From: Deinococcus depolymerans
Lineage (GTDB): Bacteria; Deinococcota; Deinococci; Deinococcales; Deinococcaceae
Length of the DNA: 45,596 bases
Reading direction: 5' to 3'
Assembly (NCBI RefSeq): GCF_039522025.1
Contig: NZ_BAAADB010000034.1
Coordinates: 1 to 45,596, forward strand
The position numbers and the translations under genes are program-made. The notes beneath the pieces were generated by a model. It worked only from the letters and a program-made list of their open reading frames with translations, searched no databases and was not told the DNA's origin. Below, piece by piece: positions 7,561-14,929 of this stretch (position 1 is the first letter of the stretch; every line of letters begins with the position of its first letter).

Positions 7561-7608
7561 GTCGGTTCAGGTGGGTATGTGCATAGGCGCATACCCACCT
7601 GAACCGAC
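7561..7608 (+). terminator. Strong rho-independent terminator
   Basis: A perfect 19-bp stem (7561-7579 with 7590-7608) closes over a 10-base loop and is followed by TTTATTG. It ends the two-gene operon at 6491-7544 and, being symmetric, may act on both strands. Confidence 0.85.
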
Positions 7609-7650
7609 TTTATTGTGCTTGACTGATCAGCAGTTTCCGGCCTAGGACGA

Positions 7651-7696
7651 TGACCTTGCCCCTGTTTCCGGTGCCAGTCTGATTGCAAATCAAGCA
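7651..7696 (+). repeat. 46-bp direct repeat, copy 1
   Basis: The 46 bases from TGACCTTGCCCCTG to GCAAATCAAGCA recur identically at 11627-11672. Weaker similarity continues on the 3' side (TGAGCCGC). Between the two copies lie about 3.9 kb with five genes. They could be ends or scars of an insertion sequence, or substrates for recombination. Confidence 0.75.
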
Positions 7697-7898
7697 TAGA
7701 TTGAGCCGCTCCTCACGTCGCCGGTCACGCGGTGCAGCGTGACGCGGAGGGCCCGCCCGCAACTAACCTCTCGGTTCGTTGGCCGTGTTCAAGCCGTGCT
7801 GGGAACAGAACTCTTCACATGACCGCTCCCGCCGGGGGCGTGAGGCGCAGCGCGGCAGATGCGCAGAACGCGGCCTCACCCGACGGGTAGCGTGCGGT

Positions 7899-8249
7899 AT
7901 GGGTCGCCTTCGCACGCTCCGCACCGCGCGGCTCATTCAGTTCTGGTTCAACCTGATCTTCACCAGTCTCGGCGGCCTGGGCATCCTCGCGGCGGTGCTG
8001 ATTCCGAACCTGCTGGCCGCGCGGCAGAAGGCGGTCGAGCTCGGCGGGGTGGCGCCCGGGGGGATCGGCTCAGCGGAACTCGGGCTGATCCTGCTGATTG
8101 GCGTACCGGCGCTGCTGGTCCTGCGGGGCCTGTCGCGCGGCCAGGACATGACGGTCCTGCGGGACCGCGTGCGGGGATGCGAGAAGGTCCTGACGCCCGT
8201 GGGGCCGCGGTCGGTCGGGGGGGGACGCGCGGTGCTTCCTCCCGGGTGA
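7899..8249 (+). CDS. Small membrane protein with two hydrophobic segments
   Basis: The ATG at 7899 gives 116 residues. A positively charged N-terminus (MGRLRTLRTAR) is followed by a hydrophobic segment at about 12-40 that includes LGILAAVLIPNLLAARQKA. A second segment lies at about 57-72 (LGLILLIGVPALLVL). The first segment resembles the conserved helix of type IV pilins, but the prepilin cleavage motif is missing. The C-terminus is short and basic. The upstream frame to 7779 is less likely. It may be coupled with the gene starting at 8266. Confidence 0.55.
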   Translation: MGRLRTLRTARLIQFWFNLIFTSLGGLGILAAVLIPNLLAARQKAVELGGVAPGGIGSAELGLILLIGVPALLVLRGLSRGQDMTVLRDRVRGCEKVLTPVGPRSVGGGRAVLPPG

Positions 8250-8265
8250 GCGGAAGGCCGCGTCG

Positions 8266-8664
8266 GTGATGCTTCTGCCCCCAGATGCGGAGGTGAGCAC
8301 TCCGGATGAGGCGACGCGGATCGTTGACGACGTAATGCGCGAGGCGGGCCTGCTCGACCACACATCCGACCGGCAGCTGCGGGGGATGAAGGGGCTGGAG
8401 GTCACCGTGACGCTCGCCCGGCCACTCCCGGTGCTGCGGGTCGTGAACCGGTCGCGCTGCACGGTGGAGCAGGTGACCCTCCGGACACGCTGGCTCGGAC
8501 GGGACCTGGGGGAGTCGAAGTACTGGACGGGCAGACTGGACCCTGGGGAGGCCATAGAGGGCACCGTGTCCATGCGGATCTTTCCGACAGACCCGCTCAT
8601 CACCCTGGCCAGCGTGATGTTTCACGACGGGGACTGGCCGGACTCGGCGTGTGCGGCACCGTGA
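8266..8664 (+). CDS. Hypothetical protein, about 132 residues
   Basis: Starts at GTG 8266 or, better, ATG 8269, and ends at 8664, 16 bases after the membrane-protein gene. An acidic N-terminal helix (PDEATRIVDDVMREAGLL) precedes a beta-rich region (GLEVTVTLARPLPVLRVV and TLRTRWLGRDLGESKYW). It resembles a small Ig-like or beta-sandwich cytosolic protein, but no family is recognised. The spacing suggests an operon with the preceding gene. Confidence 0.5.
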   Translation: MMLLPPDAEVSTPDEATRIVDDVMREAGLLDHTSDRQLRGMKGLEVTVTLARPLPVLRVVNRSRCTVEQVTLRTRWLGRDLGESKYWTGRLDPGEAIEGTVSMRIFPTDPLITLASVMFHDGDWPDSACAAP

Positions 8665-8946
8665 CGCCGCTCCGCTGAACCGGGCGCTGCCTGAATCGGG
8701 GGACCAGGGCGCGCCGGTCCGGGGTGATGACCTGGCGCGCACGAGCGGCGGAGGTTCCGCTGGGTGTTGTGGTCGGGCGTGCTGCTCGCCTGCGGTTTCC
8801 CCTTTCCTCCAGGACCTGCCCATTCTGGTGGCAGGCGCCAGGGACCGCCTGAGGACAGGAACGCCGCGTCCCCTCCCATCCCGCACGCCGTCATGGGCTT
8901 GACGAGTTGCGACATCCGCCAGAGCTGGACTGGCAATGACGTCAAT
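8665..8946. other. Convergent intergenic region
   Basis: About 280 bases between the convergent genes ending at 8664 and 8947. No open frame with protein-like composition and no clear T-tailed hairpin was seen. Confidence 0.4.
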
Positions 8947-9648
8947 TTACAGGTCGTTGTAGAAGTTGTAGACCGCTTCCCTTGGGTCAAGGTCTTCAGA
9001 TTCCAGACAGGCGCTGTTGTAGGGGTATTTGTCGTTCTGACCAGATGGACACGTATACCCAATAAGAATTGGCTCTGCATCATCTGCGTTTGCGAAATAA
9101 ACCGCATCTGGTCCGACACCTTCGTACTCGTTGGTAAGGGATAGGAAAAGGAGGCGTTCCTTTCGTTTCCTGTTTTCGAGAACGATCATTTGTGAATAAT
9201 GGGTTGCCCGGACCAGTTCGCCTCGCATTGTCGTGAACTCAACACCTTTGGCGAACCGTCTGACCTTGTTGCTCATGAATTTCGTCAGGGTAATGTCGAA
9301 CTTCCCTTCATTCAGCGCTTCTCTAGCATAGCGTTTATTAGCCCGCGCCTGGGGATCAACCGGGTGAATCACGGCCAAGCTACGCCCGCCCTCATCAACA
9401 TGGAGCCGCGTAAAATCTTCCTCGAAACCATAGCGTGGAAGGGTCTCGTTGACGGCGGACCGAATATTCTGCCCCGAGTCATCGGAAAAGGTCACCTCAA
9501 CCGAGGGTGTGCGTGGGGGCTGCGACGTCTCTGCCGCCACCGCCTGCGTTGCGCTCGAGGTCTGGGCCTGACTGTTACCGTCGGGTTTCGTCGAGCAGGC
9601 TACGATGCCGCAGGAGAGCAGCACGCATGTGCCGAGCAGAATTCTCAT
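8947..9648 (-). CDS. Lipoprotein of unknown function
   Basis: A 233-residue exported lipoprotein. The signal peptide MRILLGTCVLLSCGIVAC ends in a lipobox (I-V-A-C, cysteine 18 modified) followed by a Ser/Thr/Gln/Ala-rich linker to about residue 48. The mature domain starts VEVTFSDDSGQNIRSAVNET and is alpha/beta in pattern, with a possible disulfide pair in its last third (YTCPSG and SACLES). No known family is recognised. It is monocistronic and convergent with the genes at 7899-8664. It has lower GC than its neighbours. Confidence 0.75.
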   Translation of the reverse strand: MRILLGTCVLLSCGIVACSTKPDGNSQAQTSSATQAVAAETSQPPRTPSVEVTFSDDSGQNIRSAVNETLPRYGFEEDFTRLHVDEGGRSLAVIHPVDPQARANKRYAREALNEGKFDITLTKFMSNKVRRFAKGVEFTTMRGELVRATHYSQMIVLENRKRKERLLFLSLTNEYEGVGPDAVYFANADDAEPILIGYTCPSGQNDKYPYNSACLESEDLDPREAVYNFYNDL

Positions 9649-10187
9649 GGGCGCATGTTAGCCGTCGGCCCCTACACGTCCCCGTCAAATAGGTTATGCG
9701 GGCAGATCTGGCGCGCCGCACCTCCGCCAGCGCAGGACGCCGCGTTGACCCTCATGGGATCCGCTCAATGTGACCACCGAAGGGTGTTTATTCCTGTACG
9801 ACGCAGTCCACGGCGCGCAGCGACTAGGCCAGGCACCTGCATTGGTCAGGTGCAGACGACTGTCAGCGGCGTGACGCACCCGCCGGGGGGGGACAGCTGG
9901 GGGAGCGGCGCGTGCGGTCCCCCGGTGACGCGGTTCGCCCTGTGGAGCGTCGCCCGCTCCTTACGGCAGTGTTCCCCCATGTGGTGGGTGCACGCGGCTG
10001 TATACCGGGCGGCGACGCTGCATTTGGCCGGGGACCGCCACGTGTGGCCCGTGAGATTCGCCGTCATGAACACGTGGGTCAGATCGCAGTTTGGAGGCCA
10101 ACTGGGGGCGTCAAGGCTGGGCGCTGGCGCTTCCCGCGGGCAGGTGCGGGTGCCCCGCGTCCAGCGGGACGCTAAGGTGAGCGGTAC
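9649..10187. other. 540-base intergenic region
   Basis: Lies between divergent start sites of the lipoprotein and the secreted protein, so it must contain both promoters. A small hairpin GCACCTG / CAGGTGC occurs at about 9834-9854. Frames across it look like shadows or non-coding sequence. No further feature could be supported. Confidence 0.35.
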
Positions 10188-11090
10188 ATGAAGCGCTTCT
10201 TCACGTCCGTGCTGGTCTCCTCCACCCTGCTGACCACGTCCACGTCACTTGCCGCTGCAGGCGCCCCCGCTGCCCCAACCCCGGCGCCCACCGTGAAGGT
10301 CAGTCCGGACGGGCAGTGGGAGTACCTGGTGATCTCGTTCGGCAAGACGTACTTCAGTTCCGCGGCGGACATCGCCGCCAAGCAGTCGGGACAGGGCAAG
10401 TTGATGCTGTTCGGGCCGTTGGGAGGCGTGGTGGCCAGTGAGGCGCTGGACGTACAGGCACAGGTGGACACGCTAGGCCGGTACGGGTGGGAGTTGATCA
10501 CGGTGCTGGGCGCGATCGGCGGGGATCAAGAGTGGGTGTTCAAGCGGCGCTTCGATCCGGCGCGCGCAGCGAGTGAGGCCGCACAGATCAAGAAAGAAGG
10601 CGCCGCGCTGGCCGCTGCGCGAGAGCAGGCGGCGAAGGATGCGGCGGCGAAGGTGCCGGCGACGGAACTGGTGGACCTAGATGCGCAGGAAGCCCGGGCC
10701 AAGAGAGACGCGACGGAGAAAGCCGTGCGGGATGGGGTGGCGGCGCGGCTCACGCTACCCGGCTGGCCAACTGTAAAGTTGGACACGAGTGGCCTGTATG
10801 TGTATTCGACGTCGAGCGGTGGGGTCAATACGTCGGGGTCGGTCACGGTGACGCTGGACGCCACGCCGCGGGCGCTGTCGGGCAACACGTACCGGGGCTC
10901 ACAGGTGACGGCGTTGATTGAGGAGTACCTGCGGACCCTCGCCGCGCAGGGACGGAGCGTGGAGAAGTCGAATTACAGTTCGTGCGTGAACGGCGGGACG
11001 GCGTTCAAGGTGGCGGCGAGCGTGAAATTTAATGGGGAGTGGCGGGAGGTGAGCGCGTCGTACCTGAGTGCGACGTACTGCCTGAAGTGA
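10188..11090 (+). CDS. Secreted protein with DUF4177-like N-terminal domain
   Basis: A 300-residue exported protein. The signal peptide MKRFFTSVLVSSTLLTTSTS ends near AAAGA. The first domain (residues about 43-125) has WEYLVISFG, then LGRYGWELITVLG and a final WVFKRRF, which is the DUF4177 pattern. An Ala/Glu/Lys-rich helix follows at about 128-180. The C-terminal domain (about 190-300) is beta-rich with two cysteines (SSCVNGG and ATYCLK) that may pair. Function is unknown. The coding sequence shows strong GC3 bias like the replicon core. Confidence 0.75.
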   Translation: MKRFFTSVLVSSTLLTTSTSLAAAGAPAAPTPAPTVKVSPDGQWEYLVISFGKTYFSSAADIAAKQSGQGKLMLFGPLGGVVASEALDVQAQVDTLGRYGWELITVLGAIGGDQEWVFKRRFDPARAASEAAQIKKEGAALAAAREQAAKDAAAKVPATELVDLDAQEARAKRDATEKAVRDGVAARLTLPGWPTVKLDTSGLYVYSTSSGGVNTSGSVTVTLDATPRALSGNTYRGSQVTALIEEYLRTLAAQGRSVEKSNYSSCVNGGTAFKVAASVKFNGEWREVSASYLSATYCLK

Positions 11091-11183
11091 GGAGGGGCAG
11101 GTCTGATCCGTCAGGGATACGCCTCAGGACGAAAATTGGACGTCCTACAGACGCCGGAAGGACGAGCGGGTTGGGTGTGATGC

Positions 11184-11572
11184 ATGGATACCCTGCTGAC
11201 CCCGCCACTTCCCCGCGCGCCCCTGCGTGACGATGCCGAGGCGCGCAGCCGGGCGACGGGCACATCGACGCGCGGCAGCTGGCCGCCGTGTACGGCCTGA
11301 ACGTCAAGGACATGGCGCTGATCATTGGGCGGGACCCGAGCGGCCTGGCCCGGTGGCCCGACAGTGCGGGCGTGCAGGAGGCCTTGGTGCCGCTGGAGGC
11401 GCTGGCGGTGCGGCTGCGGGCGTACTTCGGGTCGATGGAAGTCAGCCGCATGTGGCTCCAGGCGCCGAATCCAGCGCTGGGGAGCGAGGTGCCGATCAGC
11501 CGCCTGCGGGCGGGGAAGGTGAAGACCGTGCAGCGGCTCTTGCTGATGGCGCAGACGGGAATGCCCGTTTGA
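11184..11572 (+). pseudogene. MbcA/ParS/Xre-type (DUF2384) antitoxin, apparent frameshift
   Basis: The frame open from 11288 (GTG) to 11572 encodes LGSEVPISRLRAGK after WLQAPNPALG. This is the DUF2384 toxin-binding domain of Xre/MbcA/ParS antitoxins, preceded by an HTH-like region (VYGLNVKDMALIIGRDPSGL). Upstream sequence stays protein-like in the same frame (HIDARQLAA) but has no start codon. A good start (MDTLLTPPLPRAPLRDDAEA from ATG 11184) is in another frame and would join by a one-base shift near 11250. No RES-type toxin is next to it, so it is an orphan. Sequencing error or true decay are both possible. Confidence 0.55.
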
Positions 11573-11626
11573 ACCTCGCGGCACTGAGGTCCGTCACGCC
11601 ACTGAACCTGGGTCTGTTGCAGACTT

Positions 11627-11672
11627 TGACCTTGCCCCTGTTTCCGGTGCCAGTCTGATTGCAAATCAAGCA
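11627..11672 (+). repeat. 46-bp direct repeat, copy 2
   Basis: Identical to 7651-7696. Here the preceding bases read GGTCTGTTGCAGACTTTGA (11611-11629), reminiscent of IS6-family ends (G-G-x-x-CTGTTGCAAA). It could therefore be the scar of such an element. No transposase remains. Confidence 0.7.
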
Positions 11673-11854
11673 GCAGTGAGCCGCCCCCAGATTTGTGGCC
11701 AGGTCAGGCGAACCTAACTCTCCACTTCATACCGTCCAGTTTTTGGGGGGCAGACCAGGGGCATCGATCGCATCGAGTTTTAAGGGCGTAATCTCATGTG
11801 CAAATGGGTTTATGAGTTTTATATTAGTAAAGTTCAAGTGCTTGTCACGCTCCG
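11673..11854. other. Intergenic region downstream of rep
   Basis: About 180 bases, AT-richer towards 11800-11850. No gene or clear terminator is seen. It separates the orphan antitoxin from the convergent rep gene. Confidence 0.35.
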
Positions 11855-13213
11855 TCAACCCACCCGCCTGAAGTCCTTGTTGATCAGGTACTGCATCACG
11901 GTCTCGCTGCCATCAAGCTCAACATAGCCACCGTCCACGGCCGTCACAGTGACGATGCGGCCTGCCGTGTGCTTGTGCTCCCAGATGGTACCGACTCTCA
12001 CGACATCGGCGGGCTGCTCGGGCTCGGGGGTCACAGCAGGTTTAGCCTGAGGGAAATTCGCCCCACCGGACACATCCGTGTCCCAACTGCGTCCGCTGCC
12101 TGCCTGTTGACCCTTCCGGATTTGTGCACCGACCTCTTCGTCAAGAAGGCGAATGATGTACGTCCATTGATTGCCGGACCCAGCATTTTGGCGCCCCAGA
12201 GAGATCAACTCGGCAGCCCGTTCTGGCGTGATCTGCATGATCCAGCCGCGACGCCCGCCCGCCTTCAGACTGGGGGGGGTCTCTTGCATCAAGGCGTTGA
12301 GTCGCTTCTCACCACCCAGGGCGGGCAGCAGCAGGGCGCGGGTCGCTTCGGGGTCGTGGGGTTCGTCCTTGAGGCCGGACAGGGCTTCCTGGGCATCCTG
12401 TGCGGTCAGCGGGCCCACCGCACCGCCCAGAACCTCTGGCACTTCAGTGACCGTTCCCAGTTCCTGCCCTTCAGTGACCTGATCCCCGAACAGGAATTTC
12501 AGGTCCGAGTCCGTGACGGCCGCGTCAGCGGCCCCGCCGTCAGGCGGCAGCACGGCCACACCAGCAGCGGGGCTGGTCTGGCCGCCTGCTGTTTCTCGCG
12601 CAGCGAAAGAGGTGGTGACCGGCGCGCTGCCGGGTTCGACCACCGGCGCGCCCTGGGGCTGGTTCGCGCGCGCGTTTGATTCCAAGTTGTATTCACCACC
12701 TGTCTTTTTAGGTGTGTTTAAAGAAGTGTCTTTATACGTACCGATTTCCGGTACACCCCCTGTACCGACTTTCGGTACACCCTCTGTACCGGTTTCCGGT
12801 ACACCCTGGGGGGAGGATTTCCGACGTGTACCGATTTCCGGTACACCTTTCTTCGCGAGTCGTTCGGCAGCGCTCTGTCCCATGTGAACATGGTTCTCCA
12901 GCCACACCTTTTCCATGTCGAGGTGCCAGCTGTTGGCGCTGACGCGATCCCCAGGGGTCATGCTGACGAAGTGGGCGCAATGCTCGAGCACCTGTGCCTG
13001 CACCCGCTGGAGCTTGTCTTGACTCCAGGCGAGATCCTTCTTCATGCGGCGGACCGATAGCGTGGCGTTCGTGTTCGCCCAGCTGAGCAGGTAGTTCAGG
13101 TATCCGTACCCGTCGCCGCCGATCAGTGGCATGTATTTGTCACGCAGAACGTTCGGGCACTGATGAAAGCCACGGTGGTGATCACCGCTGCTGGTGACAA
13201 TCGCGCCGGTCAT
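11855..13213 (-). CDS. Putative plasmid replication initiator with lambda-O-like layout
   Basis: A 452-residue protein. The N-terminal part (residues about 1-110) looks like a winged-helix DNA-binding domain as in replication initiators (PNVLRDKYMPLIGGDGYGYL, then RRMKKDLAWSQDKLQRV). Residues about 124-165 contain four copies of a GVPEIGT-like motif, encoded by palindromic DNA repeats. A long low-complexity linker follows, then a compact C-terminal domain (VRVGTIWEHKHTAGRIVTV). Lambda O has the same order: iteron-binding domain, iterons within the gene, helicase-loading C-terminus. This makes a Rep role likely. The ATG at 13211-13213 overlaps an upstream frame. Homology to a named Rep family was not verified. 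Confidence 0.65.
   Translation of the reverse strand: MTGAIVTSSGDHHRGFHQCPNVLRDKYMPLIGGDGYGYLNYLLSWANTNATLSVRRMKKDLAWSQDKLQRVQAQVLEHCAHFVSMTPGDRVSANSWHLDMEKVWLENHVHMGQSAAERLAKKGVPEIGTRRKSSPQGVPETGTEGVPKVGTGGVPEIGTYKDTSLNTPKKTGGEYNLESNARANQPQGAPVVEPGSAPVTTSFAARETAGGQTSPAAGVAVLPPDGGAADAAVTDSDLKFLFGDQVTEGQELGTVTEVPEVLGGAVGPLTAQDAQEALSGLKDEPHDPEATRALLLPALGGEKRLNALMQETPPSLKAGGRRGWIMQITPERAAELISLGRQNAGSGNQWTYIIRLLDEEVGAQIRKGQQAGSGRSWDTDVSGGANFPQAKPAVTPEPEQPADVVRVGTIWEHKHTAGRIVTVTAVDGGYVELDGSETVMQYLINKDFRRVG
12738..12844. other. Four palindromic iterons inside rep: probable replication origin
   Basis: The 17-bp palindrome GTACCG-N5-CGGTAC occurs at 12738-12754, 12762-12778, 12786-12802 and 12828-12844. 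The first three are spaced exactly 24 bp and the fourth 42 bp away. The arms are perfectly conserved in all four while the five-base centres vary (ATTTC, ACTTT, GTTTC). Immediately next to them, 12680-12737 is clearly AT-richer than the rest of the gene, like a DNA-unwinding element. The arrangement matches lambda ori inside gene O. Confidence 0.65.
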
Positions 13214-13392
13214 GCCAGCACCTGGAGCAGGTTGAAGATACGGGCGAAGTCGCAGATGGGTTTCCCTTTGGTATGGGGGGTAAGCTGGACTGCCTCTTCG
13301 CTGCTGCGCTTCATGAATTCCTTGGTCACGTCTGCTCCAGCGCTTTCCTGGGTATGGGTGACCCGTCCGGGACGTTGACCGGACACCGCCAT
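13210..13392 (-). CDS. Possible 60-residue protein overlapping the rep start
   Basis: A frame ends at TGA 13210-13212, overlapping the rep ATG by two bases (ATGA type). The C-terminal half (DVTKEFMKRSSEEAVQLTPH) is protein-like. The ATG at 13392 is one possible start; the open frame reaches 13731 but its upstream part is not convincing. No Shine-Dalgarno is evident. It may be a small copy-control or coupling protein for rep. Confidence 0.3.
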   Translation of the reverse strand: MAVSGQRPGRVTHTQESAGADVTKEFMKRSSEEAVQLTPHTKGKPICDFARIFNLLQVLA

Positions 13393-14227
13393 GCGCGTAA
13401 CATGGCAGTAGGCGAAGGCCTCGCGCGTTCTATCGCGCGAAACAACTTTCTGAAGAGCGGCACCCCTTGGGACTAATGGACTGCAATCCACCCGAGGGGT
13501 GTTCCCGTTGGTCTGTTGCTCGGCGACCTCCGGGTTGTCTGTCACTGTAGCGCATGGCACGAGACCCTGGAGCGAGGCAAACGCACTTGGGGTAACGCGA
13601 GCTCTTGGCGTCTGACAGAGCTTTGGCATCTGGTACACAGGGTCAACACGCCTCAATCCGAGTGCCGTGAATTTCGCGACGATCGACGGGCGCTTTGCCG
13701 AAAATGACGTCTGGGCGAGGGATAATGTCATGCCTCAGGGTTGTGTGCTTTTGGGTTTCAGACCTAATCCCCCTTGAGCGGGCCGCGAAATTTCGTCCCG
13801 ATATACCGAACAGCATCGGTTCGCATCTTCAGTCGACATCCCTATTCGCTGCCGTATGCCATGCATCAAGTCAGAGCAGGCGTGGGGCCGTTGCGGTCCC
13901 CAACACTCTGGGCGGTAGGACCATAGAACAGCGTGGAGGGGTGTGGAAGGGCACAGGCAGGCGATTCCGACCCTGGATGAGGCATCGAGACGCCCAGTCG
14001 TGACTTGCTGCCTCAAATGCCATCCATGCTCTCCGAGACAGGCTCCACAGTGTCTCGACGTCCCGAAGTTGCGATGGGTAGAACTGGAAGCAAATGGCTC
14101 GTTTTGGTGACCTGGCACGCCCCGTTCTGATGCTCCACGCTGTCCTGCGGCGCTATCCACTAGGCACGTCACCCCATATATGGCCCGGCTGATGTGAGGA
14201 ATCTGGAGAGCCTTCAGGGTGCGGCAG
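13393..14227. other. Gene-poor region with a hairpin
   Basis: No credible gene on either strand. A hairpin with arms CACCCCTTGGG (13461-13471) and CCCGAGGGGTG (13491-13501), one mismatch, encloses 19 bases and could be a terminator or a copy-control RNA element near rep. The rest, about 13730-14200, contains frames with shadow-like composition. Confidence 0.35.
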
Positions 14228-14527
14228 TCATGCCTGATCACCCGTGACGCGCTTTAAATATGCGAGTGCCGTGTCCTCATCCGGTTGGTCTGTCGATCCG
14301 CCCCATGATTCACCTTCAAGAGCAAGAATGACCGCCAAATCTTTGGGGGTGAATGTGTGTCCCCAGTGTGCAGCCCACTGCCGAATAACTGGATTCATGA
14401 GTTCGTGCAGGTGCGAGGCGGCTGCCTCTTGCAGACCCACCTTCGCGCTACAGATAGGGCACAGGAAGGAGCCGTGAAAAGGCAGAGCGGAGGTATCCCC
14501 ACAGTGATCACAGAAGTAGTCGGTCAT
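14228..14527 (-). CDS. Zinc-ribbon protein, 99 residues
   Basis: The ATG at 14525-14527 is preceded by AAGGA about 3 bases upstream. The protein starts MTDYFCDHCGDTSALPFHG and continues SFLCPICSAKVG: two CxxC pairs 14 residues apart form a zinc ribbon. The rest (about 35-99) is helical with an acidic tail (DQPDEDTALAYLKR). A longer frame to 14749 exists but is not protein-like. Function unknown; a small nucleic-acid- or protein-binding adaptor is plausible. Confidence 0.65.
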   Translation of the reverse strand: MTDYFCDHCGDTSALPFHGSFLCPICSAKVGLQEAAASHLHELMNPVIRQWAAHWGHTFTPKDLAVILALEGESWGGSTDQPDEDTALAYLKRVTGDQA

Positions 14528-14929
14528 GTCCTTGCCACTATGGTGGTGCGCGTGCGTTTCAAAGTCACGTCCGGCTGTGCCCGGTGTGGATGGATGAACC
14601 CCCGTTTCCAACAATCCCAAGGCGTCGAGAGGGGTACAGGCCACCACACGGCGTCCAGGGGCGCCTTGCCGGAGTTCACTCTCCAGAGGGCGGTTAATGT
14701 GTTTAGGGTGGGTCACTTGGGGGACACGCCAGAAGCATTTTGCCCTCACTTCATTGCCGTGAATCTAACCGAGTGAGTGACGGCTTCACTGTGAGCAAGC
14801 GGGGTCGTCACGAATCTTGCACTGAGTGATCTATGGTCTACGCCAACTGCCAAGGAGGAGAAGACTCGACACTTGGAATTTTGAGTAAGGGGTGGTTTGA
14901 ACACGGCGCGGCCGACGTTGCCGAGTCAG
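14528..14929. other. 400-base intergenic region
   Basis: Contains the promoter of the zinc-ribbon gene and the 3' flank of the secreted-protein gene that ends at 14930. No additional gene could be supported. Confidence 0.35.

Noticed and set aside
12738..12844. Regularly spaced repeats suggesting a CRISPR array
   Set aside because: Units are only 17-bp palindromes at 24-bp spacing, lie in a coding frame and encode a repeated peptide; there are no unique 30-40 base spacers and no cas genes. The Cas4-like gene is far away.
13735..14241. 168-codon frame on the minus strand
   Set aside because: No ribosome site, shadow-like composition and no conserved pattern.
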